Assembly (NCBI GenBank): GCA_011390565.1 | Contig: JAABSC010000005.1 | Location: 21,001-85,000, forward strand | DNA length: 64,000 bases | Direction: 5' to 3' | Source: Thioalkalivibrio paradoxus | Lineage (GTDB): Bacteria > Pseudomonadota > Gammaproteobacteria > Ectothiorhodospirales > Ectothiorhodospiraceae | Notes under the pieces: model-generated | What the model saw: the letters and a program-made list of their open reading frames with translations, nothing else | Databases searched by the model: none | Told to the model about the DNA's origin: nothing | Translations under genes and position numbers: made by a program | Shown here: positions 47,917 through 57,477 of the stretch, piece after piece | Numbering within the stretch: position 1 is the first letter of the stretch | How the letters are laid out: every line of letters starts with the position of its first letter

Positions 47917-48019
47917 CGCGGACCTCGTGGTAGGGCAAACCGGGTTTCCAGTTTACCGCGAGTGCCGGGTTTCGTGGCGGGTCCGGAGGTGTTTCGCTGG
48001 GTCGGTCGTCGGGATGTGC

Positions 48020-48334
48020 TCAGCTTTTCCCGCCTCCCAGGCAGGGTGGCGACTCGGGAACCTTGCCAGCGCGCTCGAACCACTGATCCGGGTCCAGGGT
48101 GTGCAGCGCCAGCGCGTGAATGCCCCCTGCCAGTTCCTCGGCCAGGACCTTGTTGACGAGTCGATGCCGCGCCACCAGTTTTTCGCCGGAAAACGCTTCG
48201 CTGACGATGGTGACCTTGAAATGCGACTCCGAACCGGGGGGAACGTTGTGCATGTGGCTTTCGTTCAGGACCTCGAGATGCACTGGAGCGAAGTGCTGTT
48301 CAAGCTTCTCGGTAATGCGCTGTTGCTGGGTCAT
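48020..48334 (-). CDS. bolA: BolA family protein
   Basis: 104 residues: ITEKLEQHFAPVHLEVLNES, HMHNVPPGSESHFKVTIVSE, AFSGEKLVARHRLVNKVLAE and GGIHALALHTLDPDQWF. The invariant His of the BolA helix-turn-helix-like loop (ARHRLVN) is present. BolA proteins bind monothiol glutaredoxins through a shared [2Fe-2S] cluster, and in enterics they influence morphology. The ATG at 48334 matches the family N-terminus; upstream residues in the frame do not. Confidence 0.95.
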   Translation of the reverse strand: MTQQQRITEKLEQHFAPVHLEVLNESHMHNVPPGSESHFKVTIVSEAFSGEKLVARHRLVNKVLAEELAGGIHALALHTLDPDQWFERAGKVPESPPCLGGGKS

Positions 48335-48473
48335 CGCGTTCTTTTGCAAGAAGTGTTCATGGAAGGATGCCGTCCGCGAATGCACGGCGCAATTCGCCTG
48401 ACGTATCGGCAGGTATGGGCATCTGCATGACGCGCGGAGAAACGACGGGGCTGCTAGCGCACAACGGATGCAT

Positions 48474-49274
48474 TCAGGCGGACTCCGGGAGCCCGTAAAA
48501 AGCGCGTGCATTCGCGCTGGTCTGAACGGCGAGCGTCTGCATCGTGCAACCGCGCAGGTGTGCCACGTGCTCCGCGACATGCGGCAGAAACGCGGGCTCA
48601 TTGCGTCGACCGTGAGGGAGGCCCTTGGGTAATGTGCGGGGCAGCAGGTAGGGCGCGTCGGTTTCAAGCATCAGTCGCTCGTCGGGGATCCGCGGTACCT
48701 GCTGCTGCAAGTCCTCGCCCCGGCGCTCATCGCAGACCCACCCGGTGATGCCGATGTGACAGTCCATTTCCAGGTAGCGTTCGAGCGCTTCGGTCGTGCT
48801 GGTGAAGCAGTGGACGACAGCGGCTGGCAGGCGGTCCCGGTACCGCTGCAGGATGTCGCCAAAGTCGCGGCTCGCCTCGCGCTCGTGCAGGAAAACCGGC
48901 AGCTCCAGATCCACCGCGAGTTCCAGCTGCGCCTCGAATGCCAGCCGCTGGGCCGTGGGGGTCGAGTGGTTGCGATAGTAATCCAGGCCCGTCTCGCCCA
49001 TCGCGACCACCAGCGGATGGGCCGCGTCCTCGGCGAAGCGGTACGCGGTCCGGTCCTGCCACTGGCTGGCATGATGCGGATGCACGCCCAGCGTCGCGCG
49101 CATGCGTTCCGGATAGGTCTCGGCGAGCTGGATGCAGCGCCCGCTCTCCTTCTCGTCGGAGCCGGTGACGAGAAGCCAGCGCACGCCCGCATCGGTGGCG
49201 CGTTCGACGACCGCGTCGAGGTCGCGCTTGAAGCTTTCGTGGGTGAGGTTGGCGCAGATGTCGATCCATTCCAT
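48474..49274 (-). CDS. tatD: TatD family metal-dependent hydrolase
   Basis: 266 residues of the amidohydrolase-fold DNase family: DICANLTHESFKRDLDAVVE, LLVTGSDEKESGRCIQLAET, TLGVHPHHASQWQ, VVAMGETGLDYYRN (metal Glu), FLHEREASRDFGDIL, VHCFTSTTEALERYLEM and LMLETDAPYLLPR. NLT rather than DTHCH at the start places it with TatD proper, a 3'-5' exonuclease linked to DNA repair. The ATG at 49274 is chosen from the family N-terminus. Divergent from pepN. Confidence 0.94.
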   Translation of the reverse strand: MEWIDICANLTHESFKRDLDAVVERATDAGVRWLLVTGSDEKESGRCIQLAETYPERMRATLGVHPHHASQWQDRTAYRFAEDAAHPLVVAMGETGLDYYRNHSTPTAQRLAFEAQLELAVDLELPVFLHEREASRDFGDILQRYRDRLPAAVVHCFTSTTEALERYLEMDCHIGITGWVCDERRGEDLQQQVPRIPDERLMLETDAPYLLPRTLPKGLPHGRRNEPAFLPHVAEHVAHLRGCTMQTLAVQTSANARAFYGLPESA

Positions 49275-49341
49275 GCGCGCTATGCTAGCGCGCCCGATGG
49301 GTGTCCGCGAACGTGATTGTTCTCGCCGATGCCGGGGTGCC

Positions 49342-49415
49342 GGCTGGGTGTTCCGATTCCCGGCACGCTCAAGCCATTCATGGCCGCCGACGGCCGGGAA
49401 TCGGAACACCCAGCC
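49342..49415. repeat. 23-bp perfect inverted repeat between tatD and pepN
   Basis: The arms 49342-49364 and 49393-49415 are perfect complements (GGCTGGGTGTTCCGATTCCC and the rest) with a 28-base loop. As RNA it would be a very stable stem. No T tract follows in either direction, and it sits between divergent genes, so it is not a simple terminator. No second copy was noticed in the window. Confidence 0.8.
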
Positions 49416-49504
49416 CGGCGCTGGGACGGAACTCGGCCGTCGCCGGGAACCCGGCGAGGTCTGCCGTTGCCCATGACCTGTCAGCAATCGCAAGAGGAAT
49501 CACG

Positions 49505-52135
49505 ATGAAGGATGCCGCACCGAGCATGGTCCTGCTGAGCGAATACCGCGCACCGGACTGGCGCGTGGAGCACCTGGACCTGCGTTTCGATCTCGACCCG
49601 GGCGAGACCCGGGTGGAGGCGCGCATTCGGGTGCGCCGCGCGGACGGAACCGAGCCGGGGGTCGCGTTGCGACTGCACGGCCAGGACCTGGAATTGCTGC
49701 GCCTCGAGGTTGACGGGAAGACGCCGGAAGCTGATGCGGTGACCGCGGATGAGGAAGGCTTGCTGTTGACGGGCCTGCCTGACACCGCCGATATCACGGT
49801 CGAGACCCGGATCCGGCCCGACGCGAACACCGCGCTCGAGGGGCTGTATGTCTCAGGCGGCAGCCTGTGCACCCAGTGCGAGGCCGAGGGCTTTCGGCGC
49901 ATCACCTATTTTCCGGACCGGCCCGATATCCTGACCCGGTATCGGGTGCGCCTGGAGGCTGACGCCGCGCGGTACCCGGTGCTGCTCGCGAACGGCAACC
50001 GCGTGGACGCGGGTGAACTGCCCGGTGGGCGCCACTACGCGATCTGGGAGGATCCGTTCCCGAAGCCCAGCTATCTCTTTGCGCTGGTGGCCGGCGACCT
50101 GACCTGCGTGTCGGACCGCTTCACAACCCGTTCCGGACGCGAGGTGGCGCTGGAAATCTACGTCGAGCATCACAACCGCGAGCGCTGTGACCATGCACTG
50201 GCGTCGCTGAAGCGGGCGATGCGTTACGACGAGGAGGCCTTCGGCCGGGAATACGATCTCGACGTCTACATGATCGTGGCCGTCGACGATTTCAACATGG
50301 GCGCGATGGAGAACAAGGGCCTGAACCTGTTCAATGCGAAGTACGTGCTCGCGAGTCCCGACACCGCCACCGATGACGACTACGTGCACATCGAGAGCGT
50401 GATCGCGCACGAGTACTTCCACAACTGGTCCGGCAACCGCGTGACCTGCCGCGACTGGTTCCAGCTGTCGCTGAAGGAGGGGCTCACGGTCTTCCGCGAC
50501 CAGGAGTTCACCACCGACGTCACCCTGTTCGGCGCCAAGCGTATCGACGACGTGCAGCGCCTGCGAGCCTTTCAGTTCCCCGAGGATGCCGGCCCGCTGG
50601 CGCATCCGGTGCGACCGGATCGCTACGCCGAGATCAACAATTTCTACACGATGACCGTGTACGAGAAGGGCGCCGAGCTCATCCGCATGCTGCGCACGCT
50701 GATCGGGCACGAGACCTTCCGGCGCGGCCTCGACACGTATTTCGAACGTTTCGACGGCCAGGCTGTGACCACCGATGACTTCGTCGCGGTGATGGCCGAG
50801 GTTTCCGGTCGCGACCTCGGATTGTTCCGGCGCTGGTACACGCAGGCCGGGACGCCGCATGTCAACGCGCGCGGCACTTTCGACGCGGCCAGGAGCCGGC
50901 TGCGCCTGAAGGTCGAACAGAAAACGCCACCAACACCCGGCCAGAACACCAAGGAACCTCTGCATATCCCGCTGAGGCTCGCGCTGATCTCCGCAAGCGG
51001 AGACCGGCTCGGGGCCCGGCTCGGCGATGGTCCGGAAACGAAGGAGACGGTGCTCGAGCTTACGGACGCTGAACAGGTGTTCCACCTGGAAGGCCTCGAG
51101 GAGGCGCCGGCCGCCATCTCCTGGCTGCGCGGTTTCTCCGCACCGGTACTGTTGGACGCGGGCCAGGACGCGCCCGAGCTTGCACACCTCGTGGCGCACG
51201 ATGACGATGCCTTCACCCGGTGGGACGCGGCGCAGTCGCTGCTGCGACGGGCAGTGATCGCCCGCGTCGACGGGGCGCCGGACGGCACTCTGGAAGCGAC
51301 ACTGACCCGAGCGATGGCGGCCTTGCTCGAGGACCCCCGGGTCGAGCCGGTGCTGCTGGCCTCGCTGCTCGAGCTTCCGGCTCACCGGGAACTGATGGAA
51401 TCCTTCGCGCAGGCAGACCCGGTAGCGGTCTTCGAGACCCGGGAGGCGTTGGAACAGGCGGTGTTCGCGAGCCTCGAGCCCGCATTGGGCCGGCGCCAGG
51501 GTGACGCACGGGCACTCGACAACGACGCCTTTACGGCCGAGGCGATGGGTGGGCGGCGGCTGTTGAACCGCATTCTGGCCCTGCGCGTGGCGCTCCGTGC
51601 CCCGGGCGCTCCGGAGGATGCGGAGCGGCAGTATCGCCAGGCCCGCAGCCAGACCTTGCGGATGGGGGCGCTTGCAGCGGTGAATGAGAATCCGGAAGCC
51701 TTGCGTGCGGACCTGCTTGCCGATTTCGAGAAGCGGTACCGGGACGACCCGCTGGTGCTGGACAAGTGGTTCGCGCTGGAAGCGGGAAGCCAGGTGCCCG
51801 GTGGTTTCGAACGGATGGACCGCCTGCTGGCGCACCCGCGATTCCGCTGGTCGAACCCGAACCGGGTCCGTGCGGTTCTGGGGCCGTTCATGGCATCGAA
51901 TCACCGCCATTTCCATCGCCCGGACGGCGAAGGCTATCGCCGCATCGGGGCCATCATCGAGCATCTGGACGGGCTGAATCCGCAGACCGCCGCACGTCTG
52001 GTTCAGCCCCTGACCCGCTGGCGGCGCCTGGACCCCGTCCGTTCCGCACAGATGCGCGCGGCACTGGAACAGCTCGCAGGCAAGAGCCTCTCACGCGATC
52101 TCGACGACGTCGTGCAGCGTGCACTGGCGCCTTGA
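49505..52135 (+). CDS. pepN: aminopeptidase N
   Basis: M1 zinc metallopeptidase that trims N-terminal residues from peptides in the cytoplasm. 876 residues, as in E. coli PepN. The substrate-recognition GAMEN motif (FNMGAMENKGLNLFN) is followed by the zinc site HEYFHNWSGNRVTCRDWFQLSLKEG (HExxH-x18-E) and the catalytic Tyr in NNFYTMTVYEKG. The C-terminal helical domain is complete. ATG 49505 has AGAGGA 6 bases upstream; the frame is open upstream through the inverted repeat and is not coding there. Confidence 0.97.
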   Translation: MKDAAPSMVLLSEYRAPDWRVEHLDLRFDLDPGETRVEARIRVRRADGTEPGVALRLHGQDLELLRLEVDGKTPEADAVTADEEGLLLTGLPDTADITVETRIRPDANTALEGLYVSGGSLCTQCEAEGFRRITYFPDRPDILTRYRVRLEADAARYPVLLANGNRVDAGELPGGRHYAIWEDPFPKPSYLFALVAGDLTCVSDRFTTRSGREVALEIYVEHHNRERCDHALASLKRAMRYDEEAFGREYDLDVYMIVAVDDFNMGAMENKGLNLFNAKYVLASPDTATDDDYVHIESVIAHEYFHNWSGNRVTCRDWFQLSLKEGLTVFRDQEFTTDVTLFGAKRIDDVQRLRAFQFPEDAGPLAHPVRPDRYAEINNFYTMTVYEKGAELIRMLRTLIGHETFRRGLDTYFERFDGQAVTTDDFVAVMAEVSGRDLGLFRRWYTQAGTPHVNARGTFDAARSRLRLKVEQKTPPTPGQNTKEPLHIPLRLALISASGDRLGARLGDGPETKETVLELTDAEQVFHLEGLEEAPAAISWLRGFSAPVLLDAGQDAPELAHLVAHDDDAFTRWDAAQSLLRRAVIARVDGAPDGTLEATLTRAMAALLEDPRVEPVLLASLLELPAHRELMESFAQADPVAVFETREALEQAVFASLEPALGRRQGDARALDNDAFTAEAMGGRRLLNRILALRVALRAPGAPEDAERQYRQARSQTLRMGALAAVNENPEALRADLLADFEKRYRDDPLVLDKWFALEAGSQVPGGFERMDRLLAHPRFRWSNPNRVRAVLGPFMASNHRHFHRPDGEGYRRIGAIIEHLDGLNPQTAARLVQPLTRWRRLDPVRSAQMRAALEQLAGKSLSRDLDDVVQRALAP

Positions 52136-52145
52136 CGTGAAAAGC

Positions 52146-52291
52146 AGCCACGGAAGACACGGAAGAACACGGAAGGGTTGTGAGTGCTCCGTATTTCCCG
52201 TGAAAAACAGCCAGGAAATGCACGGAAACAGAGGTTCGCTAACGATCTTTCCCGTGTGTTTCCGTGCTCTTCCGTGGCTCGCTGTTTTTTT
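52146..52291. repeat. large imperfect inverted repeat with T tract (CACGGAA-type intergenic element)
   Basis: The left arm (52146-52172) is built of GCCACGGAAG and ACACGGAAGA units; the right arm (52252-52279) is its near-perfect complement, and 52284-52291 is a run of T. Inner CACGGAA/TTCCGTG units repeat between. It lies between convergent pepN and the TauE-type gene and probably ends transcription from the pepN side. Similar CACGGAA-rich palindromes are scattered between genes in many environmental bacteria. Confidence 0.7.
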
Positions 52292-52319
52292 GCCGGCGGG
52301 GCTGCTCGTCACATGGCGT

Positions 52320-53141
52320 TCAACGCAGCAGCATGTACAGGCCCGCGAGCATCAGTACCCCGGCGAAGGCACGGCGCAGCGTGAGCACGGGCAGGCGATG
52401 CGCCAGCCATACTCCGGCACGCACGCTGATCGCCGCTCCCAGAGCGATTCCGGCGACAGCGGGCAGATACAGATGACCCACGCTCCACTCCGGTGTGTCC
52501 AGTTCGGGTCCCAGCCACGCCGGCAGCATGTAGACCAGGCTGCCGGCGATCGCGATCGGGATGCCCAGCGCCGCGGCTGAGCCGATTGCACGGCGGATGT
52601 CGCGGCCCTGGCTCAGCAGGAATGGCGTGGTGAGCGTCCCGCCGGCGATTCCGATCAACGCGGAGATGCCGCCGATCCCGGTGCCGGCCAGGAACCAGAC
52701 CGCGCGCCCCGCCTCTGGCCGGGTGGGCGGGCGGACGCTCAACAGAAGCCACAGGGCGATCGTGATCTCGAACAACCCGAAGATGCGTGACAGTGCCCGC
52801 CCGTCGATCTGGATGGCCAGCCAGGCGCCCAGCATCGCCCCGACCAGGATCGGCGCCAGCAGTCGGCGTACCGATGCTCCGTGTACCCCGCCGCGCAGGT
52901 AGTGACCGCGGGCCGAGAGCATCGCGGTGGGGATGATCGCCCCCAGCGACGTGCCGATCGCCGTCTGGACCAGGTACTGGCTGTCGAAACCCATCAGCGC
53001 AAACAGCCAGACGAGTACCGGGACCAGGACCAGCCCGCCCCCGATGCCGAACATGCCGGCCGGGACGCCGGTAACGAGCCCCAGCAGCAGGAACACGACC
53101 AACAGGACCAGAGGGCCGCTATCGATCAGCAGGGTGTCCAC
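52320..53141 (-). CDS. TauE/SafE family anion permease
   Basis: 273 residues with about eight membrane helices in two related halves: GVPAGMFGIGGGLVLVPVLV in the first and SALIGIAGGTLTTPFLLSQG in the second, the paired Gly-rich signatures of TauE/SafE exporters. Members move sulfite, sulfoacetate or other organosulfur anions; the substrate cannot be given. GTG start at 53141. Confidence 0.92.
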   Translation of the reverse strand: MDTLLIDSGPLVLLVVFLLLGLVTGVPAGMFGIGGGLVLVPVLVWLFALMGFDSQYLVQTAIGTSLGAIIPTAMLSARGHYLRGGVHGASVRRLLAPILVGAMLGAWLAIQIDGRALSRIFGLFEITIALWLLLSVRPPTRPEAGRAVWFLAGTGIGGISALIGIAGGTLTTPFLLSQGRDIRRAIGSAAALGIPIAIAGSLVYMLPAWLGPELDTPEWSVGHLYLPAVAGIALGAAISVRAGVWLAHRLPVLTLRRAFAGVLMLAGLYMLLR

Positions 53142-53174
53142 CCGGCCATACCCGACTGACGTCCCCCTCCCCGA

Positions 53175-53198
53175 CCCTCCCCCGCGAGCGGGGGAGGG
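53175..53198. repeat. GC-rich palindrome (REP-like)
   Basis: CCCTCCCCCG and CGGGGGAGGG pair over CGAG. It lies between hemL and the permease gene. It resembles the GC-rich intergenic palindromes common in environmental proteobacteria; no T tract follows on the minus strand. Confidence 0.7.
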
Positions 53199-53219
53199 CG
53201 TATTTGTTGGCGGTTTGCC

Positions 53220-54497
53220 TCACAGGCGTTTGAGCACCTCGCGGGCGGTGGCAACGGTCTGATCGATGTCGGCTTCGCTGTGTGCGTTCGACACGAATCC
53301 GGCCTCGAAAGCGCTGGGCGCCAGGTAGACCCCCGCGTCCAGCATCCCGTGGAAAAACCCCTTGAACGCGGCCAGGTCGCACTGAGTGGCCTGTGCGTAG
53401 TCGGTCACGGTGCGGTCGGTGAAGAACAGGCCGAACATGCCAGGGACCTGGTTGGCGGTCATGGGTACGCCGGCGTCCCGCGCCGCGTCGAGCATTCCGG
53501 CGACCAGTTGCCGGGTCCTGGCCTCGAGCGCCTCATGAAAGCCGGGACGGCTCAGGATTTCCAGCGTTTTCAGGCCGGCGGTCATGGCGATTGGATTGCC
53601 CGACAGCGTGCCTGCCTGGTAGACGGGGCCGACCGGGGCCAGGTGTTCCATGATGTCGCGCCGGCCGCCGAAGGCACCGACCGGCATGCCGCCGCCGATG
53701 ATCTTGCCCAGCGTGGTCATGTCGGGCGCGACGCCGTAGAGCGCCTGGGCACAGCCCGCGGAGACCCGGAACCCGGTCATCACCTCGTCGAAGATCAAAA
53801 CGGCACCGGAGGCATCGCAGACCTCGCGCAGGGTTTCGAGGAAGCCGGGCTGCGGCGGAATGCAGTTCATGTTGCCGGCAATGGGCTCGACGATCACGCA
53901 GGCGGTTTCGCCGCCGAACTCCGCGAACCATTCGCGCACACCGTCGGAATCGTTGTAGTTCAGCGTCGTGGTCAGTTCGGCCAGCGCCGCGGGGACGCCG
54001 GGCGAGCTGGGTTGGCCGAGGGTCAGTGCGCCCGATCCGGCCTTCACCAGCAGCGCGTCGCCGTGGCCGTGGTAGTTGCCCTCGAACTTCACGATGCGGT
54101 CGCGCCCGGTGAAGCCGCGCGCCAGCCGGATCGCGCTCATGGTCGCTTCGGTGCCGGAGCTGGTCATGCGCACCATGTCCATCGACGGCACGAGCTCGCA
54201 GACCTTTTCGGCCATGGTGACCTCGAGGGCCGTTGGGCAGCCGAACGAAAGCCCGCTCAGACAGGCCTCGCGCACGGCGTCGATCACCTCGGGATGCGCG
54301 TGTCCCGCGACCATCGGGCCCCAGGAGCCGATGTAGTCGATGTAGCGTTTGCCGTCGGCATCGTACATGTAGGCGCCCTCGGCACGCTGCATGAACACGG
54401 GCGTGCCGCCGACGCCCTTGAAGGCGCGCACGGGCGAGTTCACGCCACCGGGAATGTGCACCTGGGCGGCGGCGAAGAGGCGTTCGGATTCCTGCAT
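53220..54497 (-). CDS. hemL: glutamate-1-semialdehyde 2,1-aminomutase
   Basis: PLP enzyme making 5-aminolevulinate by the C5 pathway of tetrapyrrole synthesis. The 425 residues match the family (E. coli 426): [73 protein letters not shown] and [18 protein letters not shown], whose Lys carries PLP. ATG 54497 has AGGA 7 bases upstream. thiE lies 98 bp upstream on the same strand. Confidence 0.97.
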   Translation of the reverse strand: MQESERLFAAAQVHIPGGVNSPVRAFKGVGGTPVFMQRAEGAYMYDADGKRYIDYIGSWGPMVAGHAHPEVIDAVREACLSGLSFGCPTALEVTMAEKVCELVPSMDMVRMTSSGTEATMSAIRLARGFTGRDRIVKFEGNYHGHGDALLVKAGSGALTLGQPSSPGVPAALAELTTTLNYNDSDGVREWFAEFGGETACVIVEPIAGNMNCIPPQPGFLETLREVCDASGAVLIFDEVMTGFRVSAGCAQALYGVAPDMTTLGKIIGGGMPVGAFGGRRDIMEHLAPVGPVYQAGTLSGNPIAMTAGLKTLEILSRPGFHEALEARTRQLVAGMLDAARDAGVPMTANQVPGMFGLFFTDRTVTDYAQATQCDLAAFKGFFHGMLDAGVYLAPSAFEAGFVSNAHSEADIDQTVATAREVLKRL

Positions 54498-54595
54498 GGT
54501 GATGTCCTGTACGTCAGCGGGTGATGGAGGCACGAAGGCCGAAGTGTAGTGCCCCCGCGTCCATGAATCACGCGCTCCCGGATTCGGCCGCGGAT

Positions 54596-55216
54596 TCAGG
54601 ACGCGGCGTACAGGGACTGCAGTGCACGCGCGGCGGCCTCCGGATCCGGGGCGTCGGCAATGCCCTGGATCACCGCGATCATGTCCGCTCCGGCGGTCAC
54701 GAGCGGCGCGGCGTTCTCCGGGGTGATGCCGCCGATCGCGCAGATGGGGACGTCGAGTTCCGCGCGTGCGGCCAGCAGGAGCGACAGGTCGGCGCGTCGT
54801 GCCTGCGGTTTGGTCGGTGATGGATGGAACGCGCCGAACGCGACGTAATCGGCTCCGGCGGCCACCGCCCGACGCGCGTGGTCGAGGTCGTTGTAGCAGG
54901 AGGCGCCGATCAGGTATTGCGGCCCCAGCCGGGCACGCGCCTCGGCGATCCCGGCATCGTCCTCGCCGAGGTGTACCCCGTCGGCGCCCAGTTCCGCGCA
55001 GAGTTCGACGTCGTCGTTGACGATGAACAGGGCCCCGGCCCTGCGGCACAGCTGAAGCAGGTGCCGGGCTTCGCGCAGACGTTCCGCGGGGGTACCGGAC
55101 TTGTCGCGGTACTGGACGATGCGTGCGCCACCCCGCAGCGCTGCCGCCACGCGTTCCGCGCGTCCGATGGATCCCTCCGGCGTGACGAAGTACAGGCCGC
55201 GCAGGCGTGGATTCAT
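54596..55216 (-). CDS. thiE: thiamine-phosphate synthase
   Basis: Joins HMP pyrophosphate and thiazole phosphate to thiamine monophosphate. 206 residues of TIM-barrel type: [83 protein letters not shown] and [20 protein letters not shown]. Its ATG overlaps the thiD stop by four bases, so thiD-thiE form an operon. Other thi genes are not in the window, and no TPP riboswitch precedes the pair. Confidence 0.96.
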   Translation of the reverse strand: MNPRLRGLYFVTPEGSIGRAERVAAALRGGARIVQYRDKSGTPAERLREARHLLQLCRRAGALFIVNDDVELCAELGADGVHLGEDDAGIAEARARLGPQYLIGASCYNDLDHARRAVAAGADYVAFGAFHPSPTKPQARRADLSLLLAARAELDVPICAIGGITPENAAPLVTAGADMIAVIQGIADAPDPEAAARALQSLYAAS

Positions 55217-56019
55217 CGCTGGGGACAGAGCCGGTTGGGCACGTGCTGTCCCTTGCCCGGGGCATAGCCGGACGCGATGGCTTCGGTCATGAATCCCTGG
55301 GCCTCGATGATCGCGGGTTCGAGGTCTCTTCCCTTGGCCAGGAACGCCGCGACGGCGGCCGCGAGCGTACAGCCGGAGCCGTGGAAGCTGGACGCGAGCC
55401 GAGGCAATTCGAAGCGCCGGGTGTGGCCGTCCTCGCGGTACAGGAAATTCACGATGGGCGGCAGCGGCTGCATCCGGCTCTCGGCCTCGGTCAACGCATG
55501 TCCGCCCGTGATCAGCACGTTGCGGGCGCCCAGTTCACGCAAGGTCCCTCCCCATCGCTCGGGGTCGTCGTGGCGGCTCAGGCGCGCGGCTTCCGGAGTG
55601 TTCGGTGTGATCACCGTGGCCAATGGCAACAACCGCTCGCGGGTGAGATCGACCACCGCCTCGGTGGCCAATTCGCCGCCGCCGCCGGCGATCATCACCG
55701 GATCCAGCACCACCGGGATGTGGGGGTGCGCCGCGAGGATTTCAGCGACGGCAGCGACGTTTTCCGCGGAGCCCAGCATGCCGATCTTGATTGCGGCCAC
55801 CGGCAGATCGGCGAGCGTCACCTCGATCTGCTGAACGATGCGCCGCGCGGGCAGCACGTCGAAGTCGATGACGTCGCGGGTGTCCTGGATCGTGATCGCG
55901 GTGACCGCGGTTGCACCATGCACCCCGAGACGGGTGAAGGTGGTCAGGTCGGCCTGGAGTCCGGCGCCGCCTCCGGGATCGGAACCGGCGATGGTCAGGG
56001 CGATGCTCGGACGGTTCAT
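55213..56019 (-). CDS. thiD: hydroxymethylpyrimidine/phosphomethylpyrimidine kinase
   Basis: Phosphorylates HMP and HMP-P for thiamine synthesis. 268 residues of the ribokinase fold: [20 protein letters not shown] at the N-terminus, [36 protein letters not shown] and the [17 protein letters not shown] anion hole. ATG 56019 is preceded by GGAGA 8 bases upstream. Confidence 0.96.
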   Translation of the reverse strand: MNRPSIALTIAGSDPGGGAGLQADLTTFTRLGVHGATAVTAITIQDTRDVIDFDVLPARRIVQQIEVTLADLPVAAIKIGMLGSAENVAAVAEILAAHPHIPVVLDPVMIAGGGGELATEAVVDLTRERLLPLATVITPNTPEAARLSRHDDPERWGGTLRELGARNVLITGGHALTEAESRMQPLPPIVNFLYREDGHTRRFELPRLASSFHGSGCTLAAAVAAFLAKGRDLEPAIIEAQGFMTEAIASGYAPGKGQHVPNRLCPQR

Positions 56020-56076
56020 CACGTCGTTCTCCTTCTCCGTGTGCACGACCGCATGGCCGCCACCCGATAACTCGAG

Positions 56077-56781
56077 CTAGACCGAGTCGGGTGCCGCTCG
56101 AGGATCGGACTCGATGCGTGACCGCAGCGAGATGTGGGGCCATCCCCGTTCCCGGGCGTGAGCGGTAAGCGCGGGGTCGGCATCCACCGCAACCGGTTCG
56201 CCCACGGCCTCGAGCAGGGGGATGTCGTTGCGCGAGTCGCTGTAGAAGCATGCATTCGCCATCACCTCGTCCGTCTGTCCCCGGGCGCGCAGCCATTCCT
56301 GCAGCCGGAGGATCTTGCCTTCCTGGAAGCACGGAGTGCCCGACAGTTCGCCGGTATAGCGGCCGTCCCGGAGTTCGGGTTCGGTGGCGAGCAGCTCGTG
56401 TACGCCCAGCAACTCTGCAATGGGTCGGGTCACGAAACTGTTGGTGGCGGTGATGATCAGCAGCGTGTCCCCGGACCGTCGATGGCGTTCCAGAAGCTCG
56501 GCCGCACCGGGCGCGATCATGGGCCGGATCTGTTCCCGCAGGAACGCTTCGCGCCAACGTTCCAGGGTGCTGAGGGGATTCCGGGCCAGGGGCTGGAAGA
56601 CGAAGCGGCAGAACTCGCGGATGTCCAGGGTTCCCTCCAGGTACTGCGCGTAGAACGCGTCGTTGGCGCGGGTATAGGTCTCCGCATCCACCGCCCCGAT
56701 GTCGGCAAGAAAGCTTCCCCAGGCGTGGTCGCTGTCCCCCGCCAGCAGGGTATTGTCGAGATCGAAGAGGGCGAGACGCAT
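56077..56781 (-). CDS. HAD-superfamily phosphatase, subfamily IB (SerB-like)
   Basis: 234 residues: [20 protein letters not shown] is HAD motif I (DxDxT with nucleophile Asp), [20 protein letters not shown] holds motif II (Thr), [10 protein letters not shown] the motif III Lys and [20 protein letters not shown] motif IV. Close to PSP/CicA-type HAD-IB hydrolases, whose substrates include phosphoserine or lipid phosphates. The substrate is unknown. ATG 56781 is at the family start. It is divergent from rppH, a frequent neighbour of this family in gammaproteobacteria. Confidence 0.92.
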   Translation of the reverse strand: MRLALFDLDNTLLAGDSDHAWGSFLADIGAVDAETYTRANDAFYAQYLEGTLDIREFCRFVFQPLARNPLSTLERWREAFLREQIRPMIAPGAAELLERHRRSGDTLLIITATNSFVTRPIAELLGVHELLATEPELRDGRYTGELSGTPCFQEGKILRLQEWLRARGQTDEVMANACFYSDSRNDIPLLEAVGEPVAVDADPALTAHARERGWPHISLRSRIESDPRAAPDSV

Positions 56782-56949
56782 GGTTGGGTTGGCGACCTCT
56801 GGGTGGTTTCCACAAGCTCGGAATTGTACGTGCATGCGCTGTTTGCCGCGACTTCGGCGCTGCGTCCGGTGTTCACCTGTGGTTGCTTTGCCGAGTACCC
56901 CGACGCTGTGGAACAATGCCCGACATGATGATTTTCTCGGTTTGCACAA

Positions 56950-57477
56950 GTGATTGATTGTGATGGCTTCAGACCCAACGTAGGCATCATCCTGTGCAAT
57001 AGTGACCGGCAGCTGTTCTGGGGCAAGCGGATTGGGCAGGACGCCTGGCAGTTTCCCCAGGGCGGTATCCGTCAGGATGAGACGCCCGAACAGGCGCTGT
57101 TTCGTGAGTTGCACGAGGAAACCGGTTTGCTGCCGGATCATGTGCGTGTGCTCGGGGTTACCCGCCACTGGCTTCGCTACCGGTTGCCGCCGCGTATGGT
57201 GAGACGGCACAACCAGCCCGTATGCGTGGGGCAGAAGCAACGCTGGTTCCTGCTGCAGATGGTGGGATCCGACGCCGATTTTCAGCTCGATGCCGTACCG
57301 CCGCAGGAATTCGAGGCCTGGCGCTGGATCGACTACTGGCGTCCGGTGCATGAGGTCGTGTACTTCAAGCGCAACGTTTACCGGCGCGCCCTGTGCGAAC
57401 TGGTGCCACTGATGTTTCCGGAATTGGCGCGGGACGGAAGAATCGTCAATCCATCCGCCTGCAAGGCGGGACAGTGA
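56950..57477 (+). CDS. rppH: RNA pyrophosphohydrolase
   Basis: Removes pyrophosphate from 5'-triphosphorylated RNA, starting 5'-dependent decay. 175 residues: [17 protein letters not shown] at the start and the Nudix box [24 protein letters not shown] (GX5EX7REUXEEXGU). GTG start. ptsP begins inside its stop region (GTGA, 57474-57477), the usual rppH-ptsP arrangement. Confidence 0.96.
   Translation: MIDCDGFRPNVGIILCNSDRQLFWGKRIGQDAWQFPQGGIRQDETPEQALFRELHEETGLLPDHVRVLGVTRHWLRYRLPPRMVRRHNQPVCVGQKQRWFLLQMVGSDADFQLDAVPPQEFEAWRWIDYWRPVHEVVYFKRNVYRRALCELVPLMFPELARDGRIVNPSACKAGQ

Noticed and set aside
49853..51964. 703-codon open frame on the minus strand opposite pepN
   Set aside because: Shadow of pepN; no recognisable domains and no ribosome binding site.
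53175..53198. GC palindrome as the hemL terminator
   Set aside because: No T tract follows on the minus strand; better described as a REP-like palindrome.
56020..56076. TPP riboswitch before thiD-thiE
   Set aside because: The spacer is only about 57 bp and has no THI-box sequence.
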